Shown: piece after piece, positions 26,649-35,842 of the stretch | How positions within the stretch are numbered: position 1 is the stretch's first letter | Layout of the letters: the number at the start of each line of letters is the position of its first letter | DNA from: M0108 sp963841065 | Lineage (GTDB): Bacteria > Pseudomonadota > Gammaproteobacteria > Chromatiales > Chromatiaceae | DNA length: 64,000 nt | Direction of reading: 5' to 3' | Assembly: GCA_963841065.1 (NCBI GenBank) | Contig: CAWJBI010000042.1 | Location: 140,211-204,210, forward strand | Notes under the pieces: model-generated | Told to the model about the DNA's origin: nothing | Databases searched by the model: none | What the model saw: the letters and a program-made list of their open reading frames with translations, nothing else | Made by a program: the position numbers and the translations under genes

Positions 26649-27701
26649 ATGAAGACGATTATACCCCTGGCCTATTCCCTGACCCTTCTGACACCCCTGG
26701 CCCTCGCCGATAACCTCGGCTTCGACGGCAAGATCGTCGAACCCGACTGCGACGCCATGGGCGCTTGGTTCGACTGCCGCAAGATCAGTACCGCCCCGGC
26801 CGACGCGAAGCGCGGCTATGAGTACATCCACCACACCAGTAAGACTCTGGGCCCGGACGGCAACAAGAAGTATCCGAACGGCACCCCCTATTCCACCACC
26901 ACCATCGCCTGTTCGAGCTGTCACTTCACCGGAGGTCATGTGCCCTTCGGTACCCCTATGTACCAATCCCCGGACAAGTACGCCGGGCTGCCTTACTTTC
27001 GTCCCCTGGACTACAAGCGCGATCTGGAAGACTCGATCATCGACTGCTTCCGCAACTGCATGAACGCCGCCCAGGCCCCCAGCAAGACCGACTCGGTGAT
27101 GCGCGACATGGTCGCCTACATCCAGTGGCTGGCCGATGGCGTGACCGACCCGAATATGCAGGGCCCGGGCTGGGTCAATCTGCCGGGCAACGGCCTCCCC
27201 GTGGTGGACCCGGACGTCGCCAACATGACCGGTGATCCCGTCACCGGACGCAACCTCTATAACGCCGAGTGCGGCAGTTGCCACAGTAAGGACGGCCCAG
27301 GGCGGGGCGAGTACCGTCGCGGCGAGGGCCGCCCGCGCGTTCCGGCCCTCTGGGGCAATGACGGCTACTCCCGCGGCGCGGCCTTCTATAACAGCCAGAA
27401 CCTCGCCGGTTACATCAAGCAGCACATGCCCTTGGGCGATGCCCAGACCCTCACGGCCCAACAGTCCCTGGACATTGCCGTCTACATCAATGATCAGCCG
27501 CGGCCCAGCGGTATGGCAAACCAGATGTTCTGCCACACCGAGAGTGATGGCATCCCCGGTGCCTTGCGCAAGCCCGCCGCCTGGTTGGTGGGTTGCGGCT
27601 ACCCCGGCGAGCCCTTCACCGACCAGGACATTCTGTACGGTCCCTGGGCGCCCATCACCGCCTGGCGCAACGCCGAGATCAATCGCCTGAAGGGACTCTG
27701 A
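26649..27701 (+). CDS. tsdA: TsdA-like diheme c-type cytochrome (thiosulfate dehydrogenase family)
   Basis: TsdA enzymes oxidise thiosulfate to tetrathionate in the periplasm. The 350-residue protein has a signal peptide (IIPLAYSLTLLTPLALA, cleaved about residue 20) and two heme c motifs, CSSCH (88-92) and CGSCH (208-212). Between them lies LEDSIIDCFRNCMNAAQ, corresponding to the region of TsdA that supplies the unusual Cys ligand of heme 1, and DSVMRDMVAYIQWL, a family signature. Two Cys (133, 137) are present there, so which one is the ligand is open. GGAG lies 7 bases before the ATG at 26649; an ATG at 26634 is in frame but less well placed. A G/C hairpin at 27723-27737 follows. Confidence 0.82.
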   Translation: MKTIIPLAYSLTLLTPLALADNLGFDGKIVEPDCDAMGAWFDCRKISTAPADAKRGYEYIHHTSKTLGPDGNKKYPNGTPYSTTTIACSSCHFTGGHVPFGTPMYQSPDKYAGLPYFRPLDYKRDLEDSIIDCFRNCMNAAQAPSKTDSVMRDMVAYIQWLADGVTDPNMQGPGWVNLPGNGLPVVDPDVANMTGDPVTGRNLYNAECGSCHSKDGPGRGEYRRGEGRPRVPALWGNDGYSRGAAFYNSQNLAGYIKQHMPLGDAQTLTAQQSLDIAVYINDQPRPSGMANQMFCHTESDGIPGALRKPAAWLVGCGYPGEPFTDQDILYGPWAPITAWRNAEINRLKGL

Positions 27702-27722
27702 ACCTGGTCCGGTGCCTAGACT

Positions 27723-27737
27723 GGGGGCCCAGCCCCC
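27723..27737. terminator. GC hairpin between convergent tsdA and the rubredoxin-domain gene
   Basis: GGGGGC-CCA-GCCCCC, 6-bp stem, no T-tract. It lies between two genes that point at each other, so it may end both transcripts. Confidence 0.4.
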
Positions 27738-27747
27738 CATTCGGTTC

Positions 27748-28811
27748 TCAGCCGGGTGACGACCCCTTGAACCGGACCTCTGAGGGGATCTGTGAGGCCG
27801 CCGACAAGGCCCCCTTTCCGGCTCCACAGATCGGGCAGACCCAGTCGTCCGGCACATCGTCCCAGGGGATGCCAGGGAGTATGCCGCCGTCCGGGTCCCC
27901 GGTCACGGGGTCGTAGAAGTGGGCGCAGGTGGCGCCGACGTAGCGCCACGGGGCCGAGTTTGGCGGTAATCCGGCCACAGCCGAGGTCTCGGCGGGTGGC
28001 AGCAGATCGGGCATCCGCTTGGCCAGTGCCTTTTGCTCGGTGGTCCTGGTATCGGCCAGGGCGAACCCCAGCTCGGTGCCGCCGGAGGTGCGGAAGACGG
28101 CCTGGGCCTCGGCGTCTCCCGGTTCCAATTCCCAAACCCCTCGGGCTCCGGGGGGAGGCTGGCCGACCACCAGGGGTAGGGCCGGTGTTTTGACCGCCAC
28201 GGGTAGGGCAGGCAGTTGCAGCGGTGTCGGCTCCTCCGTCAGCGTCTCGGCTAGGGCTAGGGCGAGGGCCTGGGCCAGGAGCGGCGAGACATAGGGCCAA
28301 GGGCCGGCGGGGGCTCGCTGCAGTCGCTCAGGGTAAAGATTGCCGGGTCCGAGGTGCATAGGATGCGATCGGTGAGGATGCCGACGCACACCTTGCGGCC
28401 GGCCTCGGCGGCGGTGCCGGTGCGCGGGGCCAGACCCACGGCGGAGAGGGTGTGGTCGAAGGGGACCCGGGCGCTGTCGCTCAACTCCGCGACCCAGGCA
28501 TCACCCAGGGCAAGGTAACGCGCGAGGCTGCGTCCCAGGTAGGCAGCGGCACCGGCTCCTCCAGGGCCTGGTGGAGCCCGGCGCCTCCGGCATCAGGGGC
28601 CGGGGCCAGGGCTACCGGGTGCCCCGCCGCGGCCAAGGACAGGCAGGGCAATGGCTCGCCGGGGCATGCCCGCCACCATCGCCGTCAGCGCGGCGACGCG
28701 CGCCCACAACGCCCCGATCAGGGCGTCTTGCTCGGCAGCGCTCAGATGCCTAAGACCGGGCAGCGGTTCCAATGTCTTGATTATCCGCTGCCGGGCCGCC
28801 TGTCCAAGCAA
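27748..28811 (-). pseudogene. Rubredoxin-domain protein, frame-broken and lacking one iron ligand
   Basis: The C-terminal ~50 residues are a rubredoxin domain: HFYDPVTGDPDGGILPG, PWDDVPDDWVCPICGAGK. The second Cys pair (CPIC) is intact, but the first pair reads GATC instead of C-x-x-C, so one of four iron ligands is Gly. Upstream the sequence is continuous with ~300 residues spread over three frames, including RKVCVGILTDRILCTSDPA (about 28330-28390) and an N-terminal LSAAEQDALIGALWARVAAL (from 28811). I do not recognise this N-terminal part; rubredoxin fusions of this size occur among hydrogenase-accessory proteins, but nothing else here supports that. An intact frame is available only from 28389 to 27748. 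Confidence 0.6.
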
Positions 28812-28970
28812 AACATGTGCGGGGGTTTCGCGGGACCTGAGTAGTTACTTGTGTCTGACCTGGACCTGGCCGGAATAGGCTTGGGCGATACCTGCAGCCT
28901 TGAGGCCGCCATCATTTGCGCTGAGGACATGGTCCGTTACGCGCGCCTCTGATGCTTTCATTAGGGGCAT

Positions 28971-29002
28971 CACCCCGCCGCCCGGGCCCGGGCGGCGGGG
29001 TG
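28971..29002. terminator. 32-bp perfect palindrome downstream of the pentaheme cytochrome gene
   Basis: The arms are CACCCCGCCGCCCGGG and its exact complement, with no loop, 70 bases after the cytochrome stop. An outer CA/TG pair extends it past one mismatch. Without a T-tract it is an unusual terminator. Confidence 0.5.
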
Positions 29003-29071
29003 GTGCCGCCTGGGGCCGGTTCCTGCCGGTTGTGGCGGGGTCTGTCGAGGTAGTGGTTACTGCGCCGTCGT

Positions 29072-30709
29072 TTAACGCTGCACCTGGGCGGTGGCCGAGG
29101 CGATGGTCTCTGCGCGCACCTTGGATGCGTTGTACATATCGAGGAAGCGCGCGACCGTGGGATCGGCGGCATCCTTCTGCAGGTCGCGCAGGTAACCGTA
29201 GGCGATGGTCTGGTAGTTTAGCTCCGCTGCGACCTTCACAAGGGTGATCTTGGGATCAAGGTCAATGCGGTAGGTCACTAGGTCGCTACCGGCGCCGAAA
29301 TCCGGGTCGTCGACGACACCTACGACGGCGACTGTGTCCGGTACGACCTGATCATTGAACCCCCGCGGCGGGATTCGGTTGTCCTTGAGGTAATCCGCGG
29401 CGCGCAGCAGCGTGTAGGTGAGGTTGCCGTCCGAGTCGCCCATGATCGCCTCGTAGACCTGGACCTGGCCCGCGCGGGTGATCTCCCCGCTGTAATGGGG
29501 CTCGAAACCGGTGCTGGTATCGGCCTCGACGCCGGCGACCACACCCGTGGCTGGTTTCAATCGACCCGACTCGAACAGGGTCCTGCCTGCGGGATCGGAG
29601 ACGGTGAGATGGATGTAGACGCGCCGGGAGGGGTAGCTGGTGGGCAGTTTGTGGCCGGAGTTGTTGGTCACGCGGACGCGTACCAGCAGTTGTTTCGTGC
29701 TCGGGTCAAACGACGCCTGTTCGATCGCGAGATCGGCGGAGCGGCGGAGTGTGGCACGGGTGGCCTCCATACTGGCGGCGAAGTCACCGTCACCGACCTC
29801 GAGCTCGGCCCGGTTGGCGCTCAGGATGTCGAGCATCAGGGTGTTGCCACCATAAAAGCCGTGGCGGGCGAAGTTGTTGCGCCGGGGTAGGTTCTGAGGC
29901 CGGTTGGCGATTTTGACCCCGTCCGTACGGGCCATGTGGCATTCCTGGCAGGAGTTCGCCTCCGCCCTGCCGTCCGCGAAGGCGCTGTTCTCCCACTCCG
30001 TGTAGACGGCTTGCTCCGGAAACTCCATACCGTCAATGACCTTGCCGCTGCTGTCCAGTACCGGCGTCATGAGGTTGTGACAGGTGGCGCAGAGCGCGGA
30101 GTCGGAGACATGGGGCGCATACCGGGGGGTGAAGCCGGTGTCTCCCTGCATCGGGTTCACCCTAGGGTTAGCGTACTGGCCATAGGCGAGGCGAACGTCG
30201 GGGTTGATCGTGAAGCTGCCCGAGAACCCCGCCGGGGTGCCCAGGGTGCTGTCGTCGGCGATCTGGTGGCAAAGGGTGCAGCTCACGCTATCCATGGCGG
30301 CGTCGTGGTAGACATTGCTCGGGTTGATAAAGCCGACGTCGAAGAACTGGGTGTCACCCGGGGCAGGAGAGTAGGATGCCTCCTCGTTCGCCATCGGTGC
30401 GTGACAGCGGGTGCACTTGTCGTTCAGTACCTCCGCGAGCTGTGGGTTGCGGATCAGCTCGCTGGCGAACTTGGCCTGCCATAAGGGATCCCTAGAGGCG
30501 TTCGCCATCATTGTGGCGCTCCACTCGGTCTCTATGGAAACATCCTTCCGCTTCGCGTCGACCAGTCTGTTGTGGCATAAGGCGCAGTTGCCGGAGCCGG
30601 AGAAGTGCGTGGTCTCGAAGGAGGCATTCGCGGCGTCGGCCGACCGAGCCGAGCTTAAGGTAATTGCAAGGATGCAAAAAATAGTACTTCGCACAATACG
30701 CATGGCCAT
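29072..30709 (-). CDS. Pentaheme c-type cytochrome
   Basis: A 545-residue secreted protein. A signal peptide (RIVRSTIFCILAITLSSARSADA) is followed by five heme c attachment motifs: CALCH, CTRCH, CTLCH, CATCH and CQECH, all in the first ~290 residues. The remaining ~250 residues form a beta-rich domain (LLVRVRVTNNSGHKLPTSYP, VYIHLTVSDPAG). The motif NNSGHKLPT is typical of multiheme cytochromes related to the cytochrome c-554 group. GAGGG lies 6 bases before the ATG at 30709. There is no membrane anchor and no partner reductase nearby, so it is probably a periplasmic electron carrier. Substrate unknown. Confidence 0.88.
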   Translation of the reverse strand: MAMRIVRSTIFCILAITLSSARSADAANASFETTHFSGSGNCALCHNRLVDAKRKDVSIETEWSATMMANASRDPLWQAKFASELIRNPQLAEVLNDKCTRCHAPMANEEASYSPAPGDTQFFDVGFINPSNVYHDAAMDSVSCTLCHQIADDSTLGTPAGFSGSFTINPDVRLAYGQYANPRVNPMQGDTGFTPRYAPHVSDSALCATCHNLMTPVLDSSGKVIDGMEFPEQAVYTEWENSAFADGRAEANSCQECHMARTDGVKIANRPQNLPRRNNFARHGFYGGNTLMLDILSANRAELEVGDGDFAASMEATRATLRRSADLAIEQASFDPSTKQLLVRVRVTNNSGHKLPTSYPSRRVYIHLTVSDPAGRTLFESGRLKPATGVVAGVEADTSTGFEPHYSGEITRAGQVQVYEAIMGDSDGNLTYTLLRAADYLKDNRIPPRGFNDQVVPDTVAVVGVVDDPDFGAGSDLVTYRIDLDPKITLVKVAAELNYQTIAYGYLRDLQKDAADPTVARFLDMYNASKVRAETIASATAQVQR

Positions 30710-31238
30710 AATAACCCTCTCGATGTCTGGTAGTCACAGAAAAATCAACGGGAAAAATGGCGGGCGGCGACATGCCCGGGGGCCTGTCCTAGGACCGGTC
30801 GACGACCGGACTCCATCCGTTACTTTTTTGGTTGCTGCGGCGAGGGAACTTAGCCGGAGTTCCAGGAGGGATTCAAATGCAATTCAGAATATTGTGATGT
30901 TCTGCAATTTTCCGCGAGGCGAGGCGAGGCGGCGGTCTTCGATGCGGCAGCCGCTTTTCAGGATCCGTTGATCCGGAGTCGGGGTAAGGGCCGCCAGCAG
31001 GGCGGTCAGCAGGGTCTGGACGCCGATCATCCAGTCCCGCCGGGTGGCGTAGAGGTCCACCGGGGGGGCGGACGAATTCGAGGGTCCGGAGCAGGCCGAG
31101 GAAGGAGAGATGGCCGAGCGCTCACCGACTTCTGGTAGCGCGGGCCCGTGCCGGGCTGGTGTATCGGAGCCCTGGGGAATCGGCTACCATGACCTGGCCT
31201 GGATGTTCCAGGTCAATATATAGAAAGATGGAGGACTC
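30710..31238. other. Intergenic region with a possible old coding remnant
   Basis: A 529-base divergent region. On the minus strand between about 31080 and 30960 a stretch reads VDLYATRRDWMIGVQTLL and then LTALLAALTPTPDQRI, which looks protein-like but has no start and no extension. Otherwise I see nothing. The promoter of the Gly-rich gene should lie near 31150-31210, which becomes AT-rich just before the GGAGGA ribosome-binding site. Confidence 0.35.
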
Positions 31239-31963
31239 ATGAAGTACACAGGTTCAGCCTTGACGGCGCTACTGGTCGCCCTCGGTATGGGGGTCGCAAC
31301 CCTGGGGAACGCCGGGGGTTTCGGCGGCGATGGGAATCCAGGTCGGGGCGATCCGGGCTACGGCGCCGGCCCCTGGGGTGCCTATGGTGGTCCCACCTAC
31401 GCCGGCTCCAACTACGGCGGCCCCCCGGGTGCCGGCGGCCCGGGCTATGGCCCACCCCAGAGTGGCGGCTACGGCGCCCCCCAGGGTAGCGGCTATGGCC
31501 CGGGTTACGGTGGTCCCCGGGGCGCCGGTTACGGCCCGGGTTACGCTGGTCCCCGCGGCGCCGGTTATGGCCCGGGTTACGGTGGTCCCCGGGGCGCCGG
31601 TTATGGCCCAGGTTACGGTGGTCCCCGGGGCGCCGGTTACGGCCCAGGTTACGGTGGTCCCCGGGGCGCCGGTTACGTCCCAGGTTACGGTGGTCCCCGG
31701 GGCGTCGGTTATGGCCCAGGTTACGGCGCTCCCCAGAGCGGCGGCTATGGTCCGGGCTACGAAGCCCCCCAGAGCTGCGGTTTCGGCCCAGGCTAAGGTG
31801 GTCCCCGCGGCGCCGGTTATGGCCCGTGCTACGGTGGCCCCGAAGACCATATGGCGCGGACGACCGGGATGACCGCGGCCGTTCCGATAGCGGCAGCGGA
31901 TTCAATCCCATGAAGAACATGCCGAACCCGATGAAGATGTTCGGCGGCGGCAACCAGGACTGA
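31239..31963 (+). pseudogene. Secreted Gly/Tyr/Pro repeat protein (candidate sulfur-globule-type envelope protein) with a premature stop
   Basis: The protein has a signal peptide (SALTALLVALGMGVATLGNA) and then a body of Gly, Tyr and Pro dominated by the 12-residue unit GYGPGYGGPRGA. Sulfur globule proteins of purple sulfur bacteria are secreted, Gly/Tyr-rich and repetitive, so that is a plausible role, but it is inferred from composition. A TAA at 31794-31796 replaces the TAC expected at that place in the repeat. Past it the repeats continue in frame, and after one frame change near 31850 the sequence reads DDRGRSDSGSGFNPMKNM and ends at a TGA at 31961. The intact ancestor was thus about 240 residues; as given the product is 185. 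Confidence 0.6.
31491..31847 (+). repeat. 36-bp tandem coding repeats, about ten units
   Basis: Units begin every 36 bases from 31491 (31527, 31563, 31599 and so on to 31815), each encoding GYGPGYGGPRGA or a variant. Units 2 to 6 are nearly identical at DNA level; later units diverge (GAPQSG, EAPQSC). The premature TAA is in the unit at 31779. Confidence 0.9.
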
Positions 31964-32174
31964 TGTCCCCGTGGCACAGGGGCATGCCTGAACTCGGGGG
32001 CGGGGCCGAGGACTGCGGCGCCGCCCCCGGTCCCCCTCCCGGGGCCAATCTGACCGGCGGGCCGCAGGGGTCGCCGTGCCTGATCCGGCAGTAGCGTAAC
32101 CCTCCCAGCTAAAAGCGCCCTGGTCGGGGGTTTTCGATACCAAGGGTGGTGCCCAGCAGGCGCCCCTCGAAACG

Positions 32175-32961
32175 GTGGATGGCGCCACGGCGATCGGTCC
32201 GCTGACCTGGGTTCACCTTCATAAAGGGGACTCCGCCAATTTCCTCTTAAGCCAGGGAGAGGTGCTTCCGCCCAAGGTAGCGGAGTATTTCGCACAGCCG
32301 GCGGAACAGGCAAGGCTGATCGCCGTGGCGGACGGTCTCCTGATGACCCTGCGGGGCGTGGACCAGCCACCCGCTGGGCTCCCGGCCGAGTTGCCCTCCA
32401 TCCAGGTCTGGATTGGGCGCAATCGGGTGGTTACGTCGGCGTCATCCGTTCCGGCGGCCATTAGGGAGATCTACTCCGATCTGATGGCCGGCGCCGGACC
32501 CAAGGGGCCTGCCGATTTTCTTGGGCGTCTGGCCTTGCTTCTCATCCGCGACCTCGGCCCCTCGCTCGACGACAACAGCGGGGCCCTGGATCTTCTGGAA
32601 ACACGCATCCTCACTACTCCAAGTGGATCACCTTGGGCGGGAGCTGAATACGATCCGGCTCAACCTGCTGCGCCTACACCGCCACCTATCCCCACAGCGC
32701 ACGCTGCTCCACGAGTAGCTCCAGGAGCATGGCAGCCATCGGTTAGGCGCGGAGGAAACCCTCTCGACGCTGGGGGAGGCATCGGGGCGAGTCGATGACC
32801 GGTTGGAACGTCTGGAGGGACTGCGAGAGCATTGTGGAGCCTTGCAGGAAGCCCTGGCGGATCTGCAATCCCAGCGGATGAACAATGCCCTCTATCTATT
32901 GTCCCTGTACACGGCGCTATTCCTGCCGACGGGTGTGCTGACCGGTCTGCTGGGGAGTTAG
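32175..32961 (+). pseudogene. ZntB/CorA-family zinc transporter remnant
   Basis: ZntB is a CorA-like pentameric channel for zinc. The N-terminal domain is recognisable (PLTWVHLHKGDSANFLL, AVADGLLMTLRGVDQPP, LPSIQVWIGRNRVVT). Frame changes occur near 32620 and 32715, and the coiled-coil and first membrane helix follow (ELNTIRLNLLRLHRHLSP, NNALYLLSLYTALFLPTGVLTGLLG). The gene then stops at 32959-32961, exactly where the G-x-N pore motif and second membrane helix should follow, and the IS1182-type element begins 42 bases later. Coding sequence without a start extends back to about 32100. It looks disrupted by, or before, the IS insertion. Confidence 0.75.
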
Positions 32962-33002
32962 TACCGTGTGGGTGGGCACGCCACGCGGACAGCCTGGTTC
33001 CT

Positions 33003-34556
33003 AGCAGCCTGTCGGACTTAGCCGCTGACCTGACGCCGTAGGTCCGGTAACATGGCTGGGTCAACTCTGAGGGCCAGCGACGATGAGCAAGTTCCACCTG
33101 ATCGACCGCGACATCGACTTTCTCCTGCCGCCGTCGGTGCAGGAGTGGCTGCCCGAGGGGCACCTGGCGCGCTACGTGGTCGAGGTGGTGGAAAGTCTGG
33201 ATCTGGGCGACTTGGAGCGGGCCTATGCCGGCAAGGGCAGTGCCGCGTATCACCCGGCGTTACTGCTGTCGTTGTTGATCTACGGCTACGCCACCGGCTG
33301 TTACTCCAGCCGCAAGATTGAGCAGGCGACCTACGACTCGCTGGCGTTTCGTTACATGGCCTGCAACCGTCACCCCGACCACGACACCCTGGCCACCTTT
33401 CGCCAGCGCTTCGGCAAGGAGTTCGAGGCGGTGTTTGTCGAGGTGCTCCAGGTCGCCCGCGAGAACCCGTTAAGCCGGTTCGGCCGCGTCAGCCTCGACG
33501 GCACCAAGATCCACGCCAACGCCAGCCGCCACAGCGCCCTGTCCTATGGGCATGCCGAGGCCATCGAGGCGCAACTCCAGGCCGAGGTCCAGGAACTCCT
33601 GGCGTTGGCCGCGGAGGCCGACGGCGCCAATGTCCCCGACGGGATGAGCGTGCCCGCGGAACTCCAGCGCCGCGAGGACCGCTTGGCGGCCATCGCCGCG
33701 GCCAAGGGCAAGATCGAGGCGCGGGCGGCCGAGCGCTTTGCCCGTGAGCAGGGCGACTATGAGGCCAAGCTCGCCGCCCGCGAGGCCAAGGCCAGCGGCC
33801 AGCGGCAAGAACCCTGGCGGCAAGGCACCCAAGCCACCGGAGCCCGGCCCGCGCGCCAAAGACCAGATCAACCTCACCGACGAAGCGTCGCGGATCATGT
33901 CGGTGGCCGGCGGTGGCTTCGAGCAGTGCGACAACGCCCAAGCCATCGTCGATACCGAGACCCTGCTGGTGCTCGTTCCCCAGGTGACTCAGGCGGCCAA
34001 CGACAAGCAACAGGTCGTGCCCATGGTCGAGAAGCTCCAGGCGCTCCCCGAGGGCCTGAACCAACCCGAGCAATTGCTCGCCGACGCCGGGTACTTCAGC
34101 GCAGCCAACGTGGACGCCTGCGAGGCCGCCGGCATCGAGCCGCTGATGGCGGTCAAGCGCGATGAACACCATCCCCCTGTCTCAGAGCGCTGCGACGAAC
34201 CACCCGAACTGCCCGCCAACCCGACCCCGGTGCAACGCATGACGCGCCGCCTCAAGACCGGGGCCGGCAGGGCCGCCTATGCGCTGCGCAAGCGCACCGT
34301 CGAGCCGGTCTTTGGCATCATCAAATCCGTAATGGGCTTCCGCCAATTCCTCACCCGCGGACTGGACAACGTCCAGGGCGAATGGACTCTGGTGTGCCTG
34401 GCGTGGAATCTAAAACGCATGGCCGTATTGCGTCCGCAGTAAGGGAAAAACCAGAGAAACGTGCGCTTTTGGCCGAAAAGCGTCTCGTTTATGCAACAAA
34501 CGGCCTTCGGGTGGCCCTCAAGGGGCTACTTTGAGGAGCAAGTCCGACAGGCTGCT
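33003..34556 (+). mobile_element. IS1182-type insertion sequence
   Basis: The left end AGCAGCCTGTCGGACTTAGC (33003-33022) and the right end GCAAGTCCGACAGGCTGCT (34538-34556) form ~18-bp terminal inverted repeats around a single transposase gene. No convincing target-site duplication is visible in the bases next to the ends. Confidence 0.85.
33083..34442 (+). pseudogene. IS1182-family DDE transposase, one frameshift as given
   Basis: The N-terminal DUF772 domain (WLPEGHLARYVVEVVESL, YHPALLLSLLIYGYATG) is followed by the DDE nuclease fold: the first Asp in RVSLDGTKIHANAS, the second in QLLADAGYFSAANV, and Glu in RTVEPVFGIIKSVMGFRQF. One frame change near 33805, in the Lys/Gly-rich middle loop, is needed to join both halves. 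The total is about 453 residues. As read the transposase would be inactive, unless this is consensus error or programmed frameshifting; no slippery run stands out. Confidence 0.88.
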
Positions 34557-34887
34557 GGGGCCCCGGGCCAGGAGGGTTCACCATTGAGCTGACCCTGGTC
34601 AAAAGATTGACGAATTCTCTCGTGCCCAAACACGCTGACCCGCGTGTTTCCGCAGCCATCCACAGGACCTCATGGCGCTGGCGGACCTCGGTTTGCTGGA
34701 ACGGCGCAAAGCGGGGCGCGCCTTCGTCTTTGCGGCTCCAACTGACCTTCCTGATCGCGCCGGTCGTAGCGACAGCGTCCTTACGGTATCCCCAGGGGCG
34801 TCGTCTCTGTCGCCACCCCTGGTTCAGAACTCTCTGCGGCCTAAGTGGCAGTAACTCTGGCCCTTTGAAAGCCCATCCACCCGGCGG
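34557..34887. other. Gap holding a probable regulator fragment
   Basis: Within this stretch, 34672-34735 reads MALADLGLLERRKAGRAFVF. This resembles the end of a winged-helix regulator of the kind that sits before toxin or transporter genes. The rest has no gene-like sequence. Interpreted as debris at the IS boundary. Confidence 0.35.
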
Positions 34888-35793
34888 TCAGGTCCCATCC
34901 CCGGCGAATAACCCTGCCCGCGCGCCCTCGCTCACCGCCCGCACGGCCGGGTGGGTCAGCCGACGTTCCACCGAGATGGCGAAGAAGCGTTCCCGCAGTT
35001 CGCTCGTTTCACCCAGCCGGATCACGCCGTACTGGCCTTCCGTCTCCTGGCCGGTGGCGGCGGGCGCGGGAAAGATCCCGGCGCCCGCTTTGCCGAAGGC
35101 CTTCATCAGCGCGCTGTCGTCGAACTCGCCGACGATGCGCGGCCGCAAGCCTTGGCGCTCCAACCAGCGGGTGAGCGGTGCGCGCAGGGCGCTGTCCTCG
35201 CCGGGGATGAGCAGGGGCGCGCCGTTCAGCCTGTCCGGGAAACCACCCGTCAGGCGGACGGCGAGGTCCGGCGCGGCGAAGAAGGCCACGCTGCATTCGC
35301 CCAGGGGATGGCTGTAGCCCTTCACGTCCATACCGGGCGGCATCGGCCGGTCGGCCAGCACCATGTCCAGACGATGGATGGCCAGTTCTGCCAGCAGGCG
35401 GTCGAGCCGGTCTTCCCGGCACACCAGGCGCAGGGGTTCCGGCAGCGCAAGCGCCGGCGCCAGCAGCCGATGGGCGATGGACTTGGGCACCACGTCGGCG
35501 ACGCCCACCCGGAACGGAAAAACCCTTTCGTCCTTGCCCCCGCGCAGGATTTCCTCCAGCTCCGCGCTGACCTGGAAGAGTTCCTCCGCATAGGACAGCA
35601 CCACTCGCCCGGTTTCGGTCAGCTCCAAACGGCGCCCGGCGCGCCGAAACAGCGCGACGCCGAGTCGGGCCTCGAATTGCGTCAACTGGCCCGACAGGGT
35701 CTGCGGTGCGAGGTGAAGCCTCTCCGCCGCACGGTTGACCGCCCCTGCCTTAGCCACGGTGAAGAAGTAGTGCAGGTGCTTGAAATTGAGCAT
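34888..35793 (-). CDS. nhaR: NhaR, LysR-family transcriptional activator
   Basis: NhaR activates the sodium/proton antiporter gene nhaA and stress genes. The N-terminal HTH reads LNFKHLHYFFTVAKAGAVNR and LHLAPQTLSGQLTQFEARLG, the LysR signature in its NhaR form. The effector domain has FRVGVADVVPKSIAHRLL, MVLADRPMPPG and IRLGETSELRERFFAISVER, all typical of NhaR. The start at 35793 (MLNFKHL) gives 301 residues; an upstream in-frame ATG would add 32 residues unlike the family. No nhaA is seen nearby; a sodium channel gene lies 3 kb away. Divergent from hpf. Confidence 0.9.
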   Translation of the reverse strand: MLNFKHLHYFFTVAKAGAVNRAAERLHLAPQTLSGQLTQFEARLGVALFRRAGRRLELTETGRVVLSYAEELFQVSAELEEILRGGKDERVFPFRVGVADVVPKSIAHRLLAPALALPEPLRLVCREDRLDRLLAELAIHRLDMVLADRPMPPGMDVKGYSHPLGECSVAFFAAPDLAVRLTGGFPDRLNGAPLLIPGEDSALRAPLTRWLERQGLRPRIVGEFDDSALMKAFGKAGAGIFPAPAATGQETEGQYGVIRLGETSELRERFFAISVERRLTHPAVRAVSEGARAGLFAGDGT

Positions 35794-35842
35794 GGCGGCC
35801 TCGTCACGAATCGAGTTATACGAATATAGCATCATAGTAAAT

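Noticed and set aside
31491..31847. Regular 36-bp repeats considered as a CRISPR array
   Set aside because: The units are contiguous without spacers, remain in one reading frame and encode a Gly/Tyr repeat; no cas genes are nearby.
33003..34556. Programmed frameshift to make a full IS1182 transposase
   Set aside because: No slippery heptamer or following pseudoknot-like sequence is evident near 33805, and similar indels occur in non-transposon genes across the window.
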